Source: Knoellia aerolata DSM 18566
GTDB taxonomy: Bacteria > Actinomycetota > Actinomycetes > Actinomycetales > Dermatophilaceae
Assembly (NCBI RefSeq): GCF_000768695.1
Contig: NZ_AVPL01000031.1
Location: 1 to 41,750 of the forward strand
Reading direction: 5' to 3'
DNA length: 41,750 bases
Under the pieces are notes generated by a model, which was not told where the DNA came from, made no database searches, and saw nothing but the letters and a program-made list of their open reading frames with translations. A program made the position numbers and the translations under genes. Of the stretch, positions 26,604-34,700 are shown piece by piece (within the stretch, counting starts at the first letter, position 1; the number at the start of each line of letters is the position of its first letter).

Positions 26604-26930
26604 CTAGAGCCGATGGATGGCAGCTTCGACCACCTCGATCATCATCGGCAGGTCTCGATCTACTGTGCTGCGCACGATTGCCGGCTCGACCAGCAGGTAG
26701 CCGTGCGCGATCCGGTTCCGCATCCCCCACATCTGGTTCCAGACATCACCAAACAGCGCCTCGCGGTCGGCCGCGCTGAGCGCCGACAGCGCCTCGATCC
26801 CCGCCGAGAGCCGCATGCAGATCGCGTCGACGGTCTTTTGGTCGGCCACTTCGCCCGAGCCGTATTCGGCCACGACCTCGAAGTGAGCCAACGCCTCTTC
26901 AAGCACCAACTTCGGCTGCCGGCGCCTCAC
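26604..26930 (-). CDS. hepT: HepT-type HEPN toxin RNase (DUF86)
   Basis: A 108-residue all-helical HEPN-domain protein. The active-site motif RX4HXY is complete: Arg71, His76 and Tyr78 in RNRIAHGYL. In characterised pairs HepT is an RNase toxin whose tyrosine is AMPylated by the partner MntA to neutralise it. Its ATG overlaps the end of the upstream mntA gene by four bases, the usual order and coupling for this toxin-antitoxin type. Located at the left end of the integrated element, where it may stabilise the element or act in phage defence. Confidence 0.88.
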   Translation of the reverse strand: MRRRQPKLVLEEALAHFEVVAEYGSGEVADQKTVDAICMRLSAGIEALSALSAADREALFGDVWNQMWGMRNRIAHGYLLVEPAIVRSTVDRDLPMMIEVVEAAIHRL

Positions 26931-27397
26931 AGGAGCACCGCCTCGTGACGAGCCCGGTCACGCAAGGCAGGGCGAAGCGAGCTCTCCGGCACCAGGTCAA
27001 CAGGCACCCCGACCACAGCAGACACCTCGTCTTCGAGCCGACCCAGCTCCATCAAGCTCAGCGGGCGGCGCATCACGAACATCAAGTCGATGTCCGATTC
27101 TCCGTCATCGTCGCCCCGAGCCACCGAGCCGAACACCCGAACCTGTTCGCCGCCAGCGTCACTGACCAACCGCAGAATTTCGGACCGTGCGGTCCGCAGC
27201 CTTCGGGCCAAGGGGGTCGTTCCGTGGAACCGCATCAAGCGCGACACCTCGGGCTGGCTCCGACCGATCTGCTCGGCGATCTGCGCCTGAGTCATGCCCG
27301 CCGCGGCAGCGTTGCGCACTGCCCGCACCAGCGCCTCCCTGGCATGGCGCACGGCGGCATCGCTCTCCCGGGCTACCTCTGCCAGCCTCGCGTCCAT
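26927..27397 (-). CDS. mntA: MntA-type nucleotidyltransferase antitoxin with N-terminal HTH
   Basis: A 156-residue protein. Residues 36-56 (TQAQIAEQIGRSQPEVSRLM) form a helix-turn-helix; the C-terminal half is a minimal nucleotidyltransferase with GS at 90-91 and Asp102/Asp104 in ESDIDLMF, matching GSX10DXD. MntA enzymes AMPylate HepT. The fused HTH is not part of the minimal antitoxin and suggests direct autoregulation, supported by a 16-bp perfect palindrome eight bases before the start codon. First gene of the two-gene operon. Confidence 0.87.
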   Translation of the reverse strand: MDARLAEVARESDAAVRHAREALVRAVRNAAAAGMTQAQIAEQIGRSQPEVSRLMRFHGTTPLARRLRTARSEILRLVSDAGGEQVRVFGSVARGDDDGESDIDLMFVMRRPLSLMELGRLEDEVSAVVGVPVDLVPESSLRPALRDRARHEAVLL

Positions 27398-27404
27398 GGT
27401 CCAC

Positions 27405-27420
27405 TATAGCAATTGCTATA
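27405..27420. promoter_or_regulatory. Palindromic operator/promoter of mntA-hepT
   Basis: TATAGCAATTGCTATA is a perfect 16-bp palindrome just upstream of the mntA ATG. It doubles as a TATAGC-like -10 on either strand and is strikingly AT-rich for this genome. Likely bound by the HTH of MntA. Confidence 0.65.
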
Positions 27421-27605
27421 CACATCCAGCAGGCCGCCGTGCGCCACCTCGTTTCACGCACATGCCGATGAGCGTGCGACACGTCCGGTAGGTCGACGCG
27501 CTCGAAGACGCGCAGCGTCCCATTCGCAGAGGCATTACGTTGGGGTGCGGCTGCCTGCGGCGACACACGACGCGGCTTGCCCCGTTTTGTGATAGCCCTT
27601 GTTGG

Positions 27606-28232
27606 GTGACGGGAAGTGCTGCAGCCCTGGAGGACTGGACGCGTTGGCTAGGGGTGGCCCTGGCGGTGGTGGGGGCGCTGCTGGCTAACCCGGCTGCCAC
27701 GGACCACGCCCTCCGTGCGACCGGCCGGGAGGTGGTCGCGGGGTTGCGCCGGATGTTGCCGAAGCGCGGCCAGCGGACGCGCCGAGTCGGGACAGACCGC
27801 GCTACCACGTGGGCCATCGAGGCCGCGCACGTCGAGAGAACTTACGATGCCGACGAGTGGGCCGACGCCGACGCCGAGGGGAGGCTGGGGATCCTCGCGG
27901 CCCGTACGGCGTCGCTGAATCAAGAGGTCGCCGACTTGTACACCCTTGTCAGCGCAACGAGACAAGACCTGAGTGATCAGATCTCCGAGGCCGTGAAGCG
28001 TCTGTCAGCGGAGGTCACGGGGTTGCGTGACCACGTAGACGGCCTGCAGGACGCGAGCGTCAGATTCGACGCCTCCGCGTTGCCGCTGATCGTCGTCGGC
28101 GTGGTACTCGCCGACCTGTCCTCTGACGCCGAAAAGGTCCAGATGTGGGCGTGGATCCTTGGACTGGTGGCCGCGCTGACGCTCTGCTGGTGGTCCACCC
28201 GGCGCGTCCTCCGCACCTGGCCGCGGAACTAA
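27606..28232 (+). CDS. Unknown membrane protein with central coiled coil
   Basis: About 208 residues from a GTG at 27606 (an in-frame TTG at 27540 gives a longer version). A hydrophobic N-terminal segment (WLGVALAVVGALLANPAA) is followed by a charged region and a heptad-like stretch from about residue 100 (TASLNQEVADLYTLVSATRQ and onward) predicted as coiled coil. Two closely spaced hydrophobic segments lie at the C-terminus (LPLIVVGVVLADL and WAWILGLVAALTLCWW). No known family recognised. It ends seven bases before the next gene, with which it probably forms an operon. The layout recalls membrane-anchored defence effectors, but this is inference. Confidence 0.6.
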   Translation: MTGSAAALEDWTRWLGVALAVVGALLANPAATDHALRATGREVVAGLRRMLPKRGQRTRRVGTDRATTWAIEAAHVERTYDADEWADADAEGRLGILAARTASLNQEVADLYTLVSATRQDLSDQISEAVKRLSAEVTGLRDHVDGLQDASVRFDASALPLIVVGVVLADLSSDAEKVQMWAWILGLVAALTLCWWSTRRVLRTWPRN

Positions 28233-28238
28233 CCCGGC

Positions 28239-29051
28239 ATGCCAGGGATCTTCTTCACCCGAGGTGCGCAGTTGCGCATCCCTGCGGGCGGGCTAACGAT
28301 CCGAATGACGGACCAGGGCGAGGTCGTGATGGAACCTGTCCGCACGCAGTTGCGGATGGATCTCTGGCCGCAGTGGCTCCACGAGGCGCTGGATGCGACG
28401 ATCGCCGCGCGCGTCGCATACGCCGATCTACTGGCGGAAGTCGCGGGGCAAGGGGAAGCCGGGGACCGGCTGGCTGAGTTGCTGGACCGGGAACTCCGGG
28501 CGTGCATGCGGGCAATCTCCTCCTCGGCCTTCGCCGTCGACGCTTTCTACGCGTCCGTGCAGGCCCGCTCGCCCGCCCACCCAGATCGGGCCAAGTGGCG
28601 TGCGCCGGGGCGTCGACGCACCCCGCGACAGGCCCAAGTGTCCGAGGCTCTGCGCTACCACCTGAAACTCAGGCAGCCCGGCGCCAGTGAGATCCGCGCG
28701 CGCATCAAGCAACTGTTCAAGTTCCGCGGCTGGGCGGTGCACGCCGACGCCACCTTTCGGGATGCGATACATCGGGAGGACCTAGACCTGGGCGTTGGCT
28801 GGCACCACGCCGCCTTCCGCACGGAGAACGCCGTCGCGACCCTTGGCTCCACCTTCCAGATGCTTGACGTGCTAGTCGTCCGTCTGGAGCGCGGCTGCCA
28901 AGAGTTGCGTGAGTATGCGCCCTTCGCCAGGGAGCGGCTGGACGATTTGCTCGACCTGTATGACGCCGAGCCGGGCCTTCCCCCGCTCAGGCGTGCCCGC
29001 GACGAGATGCGCGACACGGACGAAGGCGGAGGGAAGGGCGGCGCGGCCTGA
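28239..29051 (+). CDS. Unknown helical protein with HEPN-like R-x4-H motif
   Basis: A 270-residue, helix-rich, charged protein with no signal peptide. A segment reading RARIKQLFKFRGWAVHAD contains Arg163 and His168 spaced as R-X4-H, the HEPN RNase pattern, embedded between predicted helices. This is suggestive only. The final 20 residues are Gly/Asp/Glu-rich and disordered. In-frame ATGs at 28305 and 28329 could be the true start. It follows the membrane coiled-coil gene by six bases, so the two are likely one operon in the element's accessory region. Function unknown. Confidence 0.6.
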   Translation: MPGIFFTRGAQLRIPAGGLTIRMTDQGEVVMEPVRTQLRMDLWPQWLHEALDATIAARVAYADLLAEVAGQGEAGDRLAELLDRELRACMRAISSSAFAVDAFYASVQARSPAHPDRAKWRAPGRRRTPRQAQVSEALRYHLKLRQPGASEIRARIKQLFKFRGWAVHADATFRDAIHREDLDLGVGWHHAAFRTENAVATLGSTFQMLDVLVVRLERGCQELREYAPFARERLDDLLDLYDAEPGLPPLRRARDEMRDTDEGGGKGGAA

Positions 29052-29319
29052 CCTACCGACCGTCAGGAATGCCGCGCGAACGCGAGCCGGTCCGGCGTCA
29101 GGTGCACGCCCCCGGGTTGGATTACCTCGTGACGGCCGATCATCGCTTCACGAAGGCAGGCCGCCGGTCCAAGTTGAGTTCGGCAGGACGTCCTGATGCC
29201 GCGTTCCGCGCTAGTGCCGATTAGCGGTCGTCGTGGTCTCGCATCGTTGATGATTGCGCCATGAGCATCGGAAGTCGCAGGTTTCCCGGCCGAGAGGCAA
29301 AACAGACGCTTGAGTCTGG
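29052..29319. other. Non-coding stretch
   Basis: No credible gene seen. It holds the left copy (29198-29221) of a 24-base sequence repeated at 31102-31125. Confidence 0.4.
29198..29221. repeat. 24-base direct repeat, left copy
   Basis: GCCGCGTTCCGCGCTAGTGC plus four bases recurs at 31102-31125 with 22 of 24 identical. The copies bracket the small gene at 29320 and the IS110 element. Confidence 0.5.
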
Positions 29320-29658
29320 GTGGGTGCGCTCGCTGAGGAAGAACGGTGGGACGCTACGGCTGGGGGCGGTTCCGCCCTGACTTCGCTTCGAGTTCACGCC
29401 CCTCGAACGCTCGCCTTGGAGTTCCGTCTTCAGGGCCCAGTGTCGCGACTCATCGAGTTCGCTGGACTGGCAGAACTGCACATCGACGGTGACCTTCAGT
29501 GGGAGGGAGAAGCCGACCTCGGGTGGGAGGTCTTGGATACCTCGATGTTCGTGGCGGCACGACCGAGACAAGACGGGCTGGTCGTTTACGCCCTTGAACT
29601 TCCACAGGCGATCTTGCGCTTTGCGAGCGCCCTTGGGTCTGTCCGGGACGTGGTCTGA
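29320..29658 (+). CDS. Small hypothetical protein (112 aa)
   Basis: An open frame from GTG at 29320 (in-frame stop just upstream) with plausible protein character: LALEFRLQGPVSRLIEFAG, LHIDGDLQWEGEADLGWEV and LVVYALELPQAILRFAS read as alternating strands and helices. No ribosome site is evident and the N-terminus may be missing, so it could be a relic. A competing frame on the other strand is less protein-like. Family not recognised. Confidence 0.35.
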   Translation: MGALAEEERWDATAGGGSALTSLRVHAPRTLALEFRLQGPVSRLIEFAGLAELHIDGDLQWEGEADLGWEVLDTSMFVAARPRQDGLVVYALELPQAILRFASALGSVRDVV

Positions 29659-29696
29659 CGGGGCATCCAAGTGTCCGCTCATGGCACCCCTTTAGG

Positions 29697-30878
29697 TCAA
29701 GACATGGCTGGGAGTGGGGTTCTAGGCTTGGGCGTGGCGGGTCCGGGAAGTGGCTTGTCCGAAGTGCCGGTGTGGGGTTGTGAGCCGGTCGCGCTGGAGT
29801 CAGAGTCGTTGCCCCGTTGCCCTCCCGGGCCCGTCACCCTGTTCTGATCGCGCCTGTCCTGATCGGCGACCATGCGGGCGTACACGACGTTGGACAGGCG
29901 CCGTTTGAGGGAGCGCATGGCCATCATCGACGGGGTCCCGCCGGCCTTCTTCACGCGATAGAACTCCCGCCCCGGGGTGGGGTTTCGAAGCTGCACCACG
30001 GCCATGATGTGCAAGGTCCGGTTGATCCGCCGGTTACCGGCACGGGACAAGCGGTGTCGTTCTTGGTTGCCGGAGGACGCATCGAGCGGGGCCGTGCCGT
30101 TCCAGGACGCGAAGCGGTTCTTGTCGCGGAAGCGGTGGACGTCGCCGACGTCGGCGAGCAGCCGGGCGGCACCGGTGGGGCCGATCCCGGTCAGCTCCAT
30201 CAGGGTCGAGCCGCGCTCGGTGACCAGCGCGGCCAGGTCCTTCTCTGCGGTCTTGATCTTGCGGTCGATGGCCTCGAGCTCACCGATGAGTTCGACCACG
30301 ATCCTGCGGCGGGTCTTGCCAGGTAGGTCGCGCGGCTTGATCGTGGCGACCAGTGCTCGTGCCTGCGGCGCGGACAGGTACTGCTTGGCACCGCCGGGAA
30401 ACAGTTCCAGCAGCAGTCGATGCAGCCGGTTGATGGTCTGGGTGCGGGCCCGCCCCAGCTCGTCGCGGCGGTCCACCAACAGCCCAAGCACGACAAGGTC
30501 GTCATCGACCAGTACGCGCTGCAGCCCTGGGTCGGGCGGGGCGTACAAAGCTGCCAGCGCCACCGAGTGCGCGTCGACAGGGTCGGTCTTGCGGCCGTTG
30601 CCGGTGGCGAACACCCGCACCTGCGCCGACAACTTGGCCGGTACATCGAGCACGACCTCGCCGTCATGAACGAGACGGCGGGCGATGTGCCGACCGATCC
30701 CGTTGCAGCCCTCCACCGCCCACACCCGGTCCTGGTGAGTTCGGCCTGCAGCGAGCATCTGCGCGTAGCCGACCTTGTCCGTGCCAAACCGGCCCACCTC
30801 CAGCCGCCGGCCAGTGCGGTCGATGACCTCGATCGTGGCCGAGCGCTTGTGCGGGTCCATCCCGATGATCACGCCCAC
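29697..30878 (-). CDS. IS110-family transposase
   Basis: A 393-residue DEDD-type transposase. The N-terminal RuvC-like catalytic domain shows GMDPHKRSATIEV (first Asp), WAVEGCNGIGRHIAR (Glu) and NGRKTDPVDAHSVALAAL (Asp pair). The C-terminal transposase_20 domain has LTGIGPTGAARLLADVG, FASWNGTAPLDASSG and RRINRTLHIMAVVQ, which includes the usual serine region. The GTG at 30878 was chosen because GAAGGGAG lies just upstream and the protein then begins VGVIIGMD, as in relatives. The gene looks intact. IS110 elements lack clear terminal inverted repeats, so the ends were not placed. Confidence 0.9.
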   Translation of the reverse strand: MGVIIGMDPHKRSATIEVIDRTGRRLEVGRFGTDKVGYAQMLAAGRTHQDRVWAVEGCNGIGRHIARRLVHDGEVVLDVPAKLSAQVRVFATGNGRKTDPVDAHSVALAALYAPPDPGLQRVLVDDDLVVLGLLVDRRDELGRARTQTINRLHRLLLELFPGGAKQYLSAPQARALVATIKPRDLPGKTRRRIVVELIGELEAIDRKIKTAEKDLAALVTERGSTLMELTGIGPTGAARLLADVGDVHRFRDKNRFASWNGTAPLDASSGNQERHRLSRAGNRRINRTLHIMAVVQLRNPTPGREFYRVKKAGGTPSMMAMRSLKRRLSNVVYARMVADQDRRDQNRVTGPGGQRGNDSDSSATGSQPHTGTSDKPLPGPATPKPRTPLPAMS

Positions 30879-31279
30879 CGTCGTGCTCCCTTCACTCGTT
30901 GTGATGTGAAGCGGGGAGGGCATTGCTACTTCGAGCGGAACAAACCCCTTTCGAGCCTCTCCTCGCGCGGTGCCCGACGAGAACGCATGCCATGAGAGAG
31001 CCACACCAATGACACCGGTGGGCAGCCGCAATTGAGAGCGCCTCGCCGAGCACCTAGACCGAGTCTGGCCAGACACCGATCCTGCGACCAGTCTCTAAGT
31101 AGCCGCGTTCCGCGCTCGTGTCGATGTGCGGAAGCTTGGGCTCGGCGTGTAGTCCTCCATACTGGGATCGCCCGAGTTACCTGCGATCAGCAGTGAGCCC
31201 CATGTCAGGATCACAGCCAACGGTCGGCAGGTCAGGAATACTTCCGAGTGAGCAAGCGTCCATGCAGTAGCAGAGCAGC
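30879..31279. other. Non-coding region upstream of IS110 transposase
   Basis: About 400 bases with no credible gene. In IS110 elements the non-coding end upstream of the transposase encodes the bridge RNA that guides recombination, so the part next to 30878 is the candidate location. No fold was computed. The right copy of the 24-base repeat is at 31102-31125. Confidence 0.4.
31102..31125. repeat. 24-base direct repeat, right copy
   Basis: Matches 29198-29221 at 22 of 24 positions, in the same orientation. Confidence 0.5.
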
Positions 31280-31436
31280 ATGGAGGATCTTTCGCAATCG
31301 TGCACCTGTGCCGCAAAGACTTGACAGGGCCGGTATCCTCGGAATCGACTCCGTCGATCGAAGCCCGGAGGGTCCGAGGATACCGGCCACGTGAAGATTC
31401 TGCTGTTCGGGTGCACGATTGCGAAAGATCCTCCAT
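31280..31436. repeat. Nested inverted repeats, MITE-like or structured RNA
   Basis: A perfect 27-bp outer inverted repeat (31280-31306 with 31410-31436) encloses a perfect 16-bp inner one (31328-31343 with 31373-31388), which encloses a 6-bp hairpin (31344-31349 with 31353-31358). No protein is encoded. The outer arm contains GGATCTTTCGCAATCGTGCA, which recalls ISL3-family ends, but no target duplication was found. Confidence 0.8.
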
Positions 31437-31539
31437 TATCGTGCGTGGGATCCCTGGCTCCAAGTCGCGTAGCAGCGCCGGTTGACACACCGCCCACCGG
31501 AGACAACCCGACCCGTCAGGCTCCTAGCGATGACAAAAC

Positions 31540-31557
31540 CGTACCGCCTATGGTACG
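31540..31557. promoter_or_regulatory. Probable AbiEi operator
   Basis: CGTACC-N6-GGTACG, extended by A- and T-runs, lies 22 bases before the abiEi start. AbiEi proteins autoregulate by binding inverted repeats in their own promoters. TATGGT inside it could serve as the -10. Confidence 0.6.
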
Positions 31558-31578
31558 TTTTTGCCCTAGGAGGCCAGA

Positions 31579-32112
31579 ATGACGTACCGAGAGACGCTTC
31601 GAGAGTTGGCGCACGACACCCATGGTGTTGTCACGCTCAGCGACGCCGTCAGTATCGGCGTTCCAGCGGTCGAGGTGCGCAAGCTCGCTAACCGTGGCGC
31701 TTTGGAACGCCGCGGTAAGGGCGTCTACCGGATGGTCGAGGCGCCCCACAGTCCATTAGATGAGTTCGCGGAGGCGGTGGCACTCGTCGGTCCGGACGCC
31801 GTCCTAGCGGACGAGGCTGTGCTTGCGGCTCTCGACCTTGGCCAGGTCAACCTGCGCCGCATCAAGGTGGCGACCGACCGGCGGATTCGGCACGCCCTGC
31901 CTGCCACTGTCGAGGTCGTCCACCGCCACATCGACGACCGCGAGCGCGATGACATTGATGGCATCCCGTCAATGTCGCTGTTCTCTGCTCTTCTGGGCGC
32001 CCGGAGTACGATCCTGCCCGAGCGCCTAGTCGAGGCCGTACGAAAGGCGAAGGCTCGGGACCTGATCTCCGAGCGCGAGGCCGACCAGGTCCTCGCGGCA
32101 CTGCAGAGATGA
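31579..32112 (+). CDS. abiEi: AbiEi-type antitoxin / transcriptional regulator
   Basis: A 177-residue AbiEi-family protein, the antitoxin of type IV AbiE systems. The N-terminal winged helix covers about residues 1-50 (LRELAHDTHGVVTLSDAVSI, VRKLANRGALERRGKGVYRM). The C-terminal antitoxin domain follows, with DAVLADEAVLAALDLGQVN and VEVVHRHI. A perfect AGGAGG lies six bases before the ATG. Its stop overlaps the abiEii start (ATGA). AbiE pairs abort phage infection and stabilise mobile elements. Confidence 0.9.
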   Translation: MTYRETLRELAHDTHGVVTLSDAVSIGVPAVEVRKLANRGALERRGKGVYRMVEAPHSPLDEFAEAVALVGPDAVLADEAVLAALDLGQVNLRRIKVATDRRIRHALPATVEVVHRHIDDRERDDIDGIPSMSLFSALLGARSTILPERLVEAVRKAKARDLISEREADQVLAALQR

Positions 32113-32960
32113 GCGCGCAGGAGGGGTCGACGGCGGGCGTCGAACCGCCAAAGGGTGCCCGGCAGCTCCGGGCAGCGCTCGACGCCGCCGCTCGTCGGCG
32201 GGAGGCCACGGTTAAACGCCTCCAGGCGTTGGTCGGAAATGTGATCGTGGCTCAGATGCTGCCCGATGCGGCGGTCAAGGGAGGCACTGGTCTGAAGTTG
32301 CGGTTCGGCGACCGCCTGACGCGGGAGACCCCGGACCTCGACGCTGCCTTTCGGGGTGACCGGGAGGCCTTTCTCAGCGAGCTGGAAACGAGACTGCGAG
32401 CTGGCTGGGGCGACTTCGCCGGGACGGCCATCGTCGGGAAGCAGCGCGCTCCAGAGCAGCTTTTGGATCGCGTGACACTCGCTTACGTCATGCTGCCCGT
32501 CCTGGTGAAACTGACCTACCGCGAGAAGTCCTTCATGAGCATCGATCTGGAAATCGGCTACGACGAGCTTGAGGCGACCACCACCGACCCCGTCGAGCAC
32601 GAGATGTCGTCGGACGTGTTGGACCTTTTCGCCGAGCTCGGACTGCCGGAGCCGGCTCCGGTGCGAGTGCTGCCGCTGCATCACCAGATGAGCCAGAAGC
32701 TGCACGCCTGCAGCGAGCCAGGAAGTCCGCGTGCTCATGATCTGGTCGATCTTCAGCTCATGGCACCGTCGTGCGACCCAGCACTGGTGCGCCAGACCGC
32801 AGAGCGACTTTTCGCCTTCCGTGCATCCCACAGTTGGCCGCCAACTGTCGTTGCAGGGGAGGGCTGGGCCTCGCGGTATGCAGACGCCGCTGACGGACTC
32901 GACGTACTCGACATGAAGGCGGCTGTGGATTGGGTGAACGAGTACATCCGCTCGCTCTGA
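32109..32960 (+). CDS. abiEii: AbiEii-type nucleotidyltransferase toxin
   Basis: A 283-residue protein of the AbiEii/DUF1814 nucleotidyltransferase family. The NTase core shows KGGTGLKLRFGDRL (57-70) followed by TPDLDAAF (Asp76, Asp78). Downstream family landmarks are SIDLEIGYDE, HHQMSQKLHACSEP and RAHDLVDLQLM, which hold later catalytic positions. Some relatives (MenT) modify tRNA 3' ends with nucleotides. Translationally coupled to abiEi by a 4-base overlap. Length is normal and the frame intact. Confidence 0.9.
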   Translation: MSAQEGSTAGVEPPKGARQLRAALDAAARRREATVKRLQALVGNVIVAQMLPDAAVKGGTGLKLRFGDRLTRETPDLDAAFRGDREAFLSELETRLRAGWGDFAGTAIVGKQRAPEQLLDRVTLAYVMLPVLVKLTYREKSFMSIDLEIGYDELEATTTDPVEHEMSSDVLDLFAELGLPEPAPVRVLPLHHQMSQKLHACSEPGSPRAHDLVDLQLMAPSCDPALVRQTAERLFAFRASHSWPPTVVAGEGWASRYADAADGLDVLDMKAAVDWVNEYIRSL

Positions 32961-33748
32961 CTCGGTGTCCCGATGGTCATTCCGGTGTCGTCCGCCGGCA
33001 GCACATCGGGCGTGTTCGGCGTCAGCTACGGATCACGGGTAGGAGGGCGCTCCGTCACGAGCTCAAGTCTCTGCAGCTGTCGGGAACCAGGACCTGTGGG
33101 CGGGTCAGTCTTATGGCGACATCCGTTTGGCTCTGGCAGAGGGGGCACAAGATGAAGATGAAGATGAACACGAAGATACTTGGCGGCGGGGCCTGATCGG
33201 CTGTGCAGGTGTTGCCCGGTGCCCTGCTCCGGGTGGCGACACCGAGACCGCCCCGGCGACCATTTCGACAACTCGCACGGACGAAGTATCGCCGCCGGCT
33301 ACTTGCCGCCAAGAATGCCGTGTCCGCCCGGGTTATTGGACTCTAAGTCCGGCGTGAAGGAAAAACCGGGCTAAGCGGCTCACTGGCCGGGTGGGGCTAC
33401 GAGGCCAGCTGGATGTACCTGTTCGCCTTCTTGAGTATCGCCGCCGTACTGGCGCCTTCCTCGGTGAGGGTCTTAGACCGGGACGAGGTTCTTTGGCGCC
33501 GTCCGACGTAGTCGGCATCATCAACTCAGGGATGCACCGCTGCCTCCCGGGTAATGAAGGATCGCGCGCTCTTGCCGCAGACGGACGTCCTGCGGGAGCC
33601 CAATGCACTCTCATGCCGCGGACAGTGCCGCGCGGCTCGAGGCTGCTGACTCTGGCGTTCGCCGCGGCCTTCATCGGCATCCCGCCGTGACAGCCGACTC
33701 TCGGGGGCACGGCCACTTGTTGACGCGTGGTGGTAGCAGAATAGCGGG
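32961..33748. other. Gene-poor, decayed stretch
   Basis: About 790 bases without an intact gene. Open frames on either strand are short, biased and lack ribosome sites. The only recognisable piece is an apparent transporter tail at 33347-33511. Confidence 0.5.
33347..33511 (+). pseudogene. C-terminal fragment of an MFS-like transporter
   Basis: A frame preceded by a stop reads LSGSLAGWGYEASWMYLFAF, continues LSIAAVLAPSSV and ends in a short charged tail with a stop at 33509. This looks like the last transmembrane helix and tail of a major-facilitator-type transporter. No start or upstream body exists, so it is a remnant. Confidence 0.45.
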
Positions 33749-34465
33749 GTGTCGCTTCGCGAGTACCGCACGCAGCTGCGGGGTGCCACTGCTCGCGCAG
33801 ACTCTCCGGCCCTGGTGGAGCTGTTGACGTCGAGCCCGTGGCCCAAGGATGCGCTGCAGCTTGTCGGCGACGCCATCCTCGTCGTTGTGGCCAGCGATGC
33901 GAACGACGCGGTGGCGTTGACCCGGCGGTGCATGGCCGCGCTGGAGGAGCGCGGCTGGGAAGGCGATGCCGAGCTTGCTGCCGCGCTGGCGTCAGCGGGC
34001 AACGACGGCCCGATGCCGATGCTTCGGCCAGTGCCGGTGGATCTGGAAGATCTGGCCTCGGTGCTGGAGGGCGACCCTGTGCACGGAGGCGGCCGGGTTG
34101 ATCTGCGGACCGGCGGGGTGTGGCCTGAGTTCGTCGTCGACGACGTCGATGATGATGACGAGGAAGAAGACGATGACGAGGACGACTCGCGCTGGTTGTG
34201 GGTGGACCCGCAAGGCTCACGTGCAGGGCACCGCGACATGGAACTGTTCATCGGCACTGTCGACGACCCCGCCCTGGCCGACCGTCTGACCATTGCGGTT
34301 GCTGGGCGCGGCGCGTTCCGCCGCTTCAAGGACGTCATCGCCGCCGAACCGGCCGCCGCTGAGCGGTGGTACACCCTCAGCGAGGACCGGCTGCGCGGTC
34401 GCGCCCGCTCTTGGCTGGCTGCGCGGGGTTACCGCCCGACCAGGCCCGCCAGCCCTGATCGATAG
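33749..34465 (+). CDS. UPF0158-family protein
   Basis: A 238-residue acidic protein starting with GTG. An acidic run of Asp/Glu (about residues 130-148) separates an N-terminal helical part from the C-terminal part, which has the UPF0158 hallmarks: RAFRRFKDVI-like GRGAFRRFKDVIAAEPAAA, followed by RWYTLSEDRLRGRARSWLAA and GYRP. The function of UPF0158 is unknown; it occurs on chromosomes and mobile elements. Unlike smaller family members it has an extra N-terminal region of about 90 residues. No operon partner. Confidence 0.7.
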   Translation: MSLREYRTQLRGATARADSPALVELLTSSPWPKDALQLVGDAILVVVASDANDAVALTRRCMAALEERGWEGDAELAAALASAGNDGPMPMLRPVPVDLEDLASVLEGDPVHGGGRVDLRTGGVWPEFVVDDVDDDDEEEDDDEDDSRWLWVDPQGSRAGHRDMELFIGTVDDPALADRLTIAVAGRGAFRRFKDVIAAEPAAAERWYTLSEDRLRGRARSWLAARGYRPTRPASPDR

Positions 34466-34700
34466 AAGCCGTCCGGTCATCCTCAGCAATCTTGGTTGCA
34501 CAGAGCACGCCCGCTGCCCCACTCCTCTGCACCCTTTCCGCGCCTCGGCCTACCCGACCGTGCACGCCGCACGCTCACACCGGCCGATTCGTCCCCACCG
34601 AGAAGTCCGAGATCTCATGGCCCACACACCTCATGCACTCCGGGCTCCGGTTATATCGTTGTGACGAAGAGATCCGCACCCACGGGCCAGGAGGGACGTC

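Noticed and set aside
29221..29682. Minus-strand open frame of 153 codons
   Set aside because: Composition is unlike a folded protein, with no ribosome site; the opposite frame at 29320 is better though still weak.
31280..31436. CRISPR array
   Set aside because: The repeats are inverted and nested, not regularly spaced direct repeats; no cas genes. No CRISPR seen anywhere in the window.
34130..34200. Microsatellite-like GAT/GAC run
   Set aside because: It is the in-frame acidic linker of the UPF0158 protein, not a non-coding repeat.
33333..34374. Two long minus-strand open frames opposite the UPF0158 gene
   Set aside because: Serine- and arginine-rich shadow translations; one is driven by the antisense of the Asp/Glu run.
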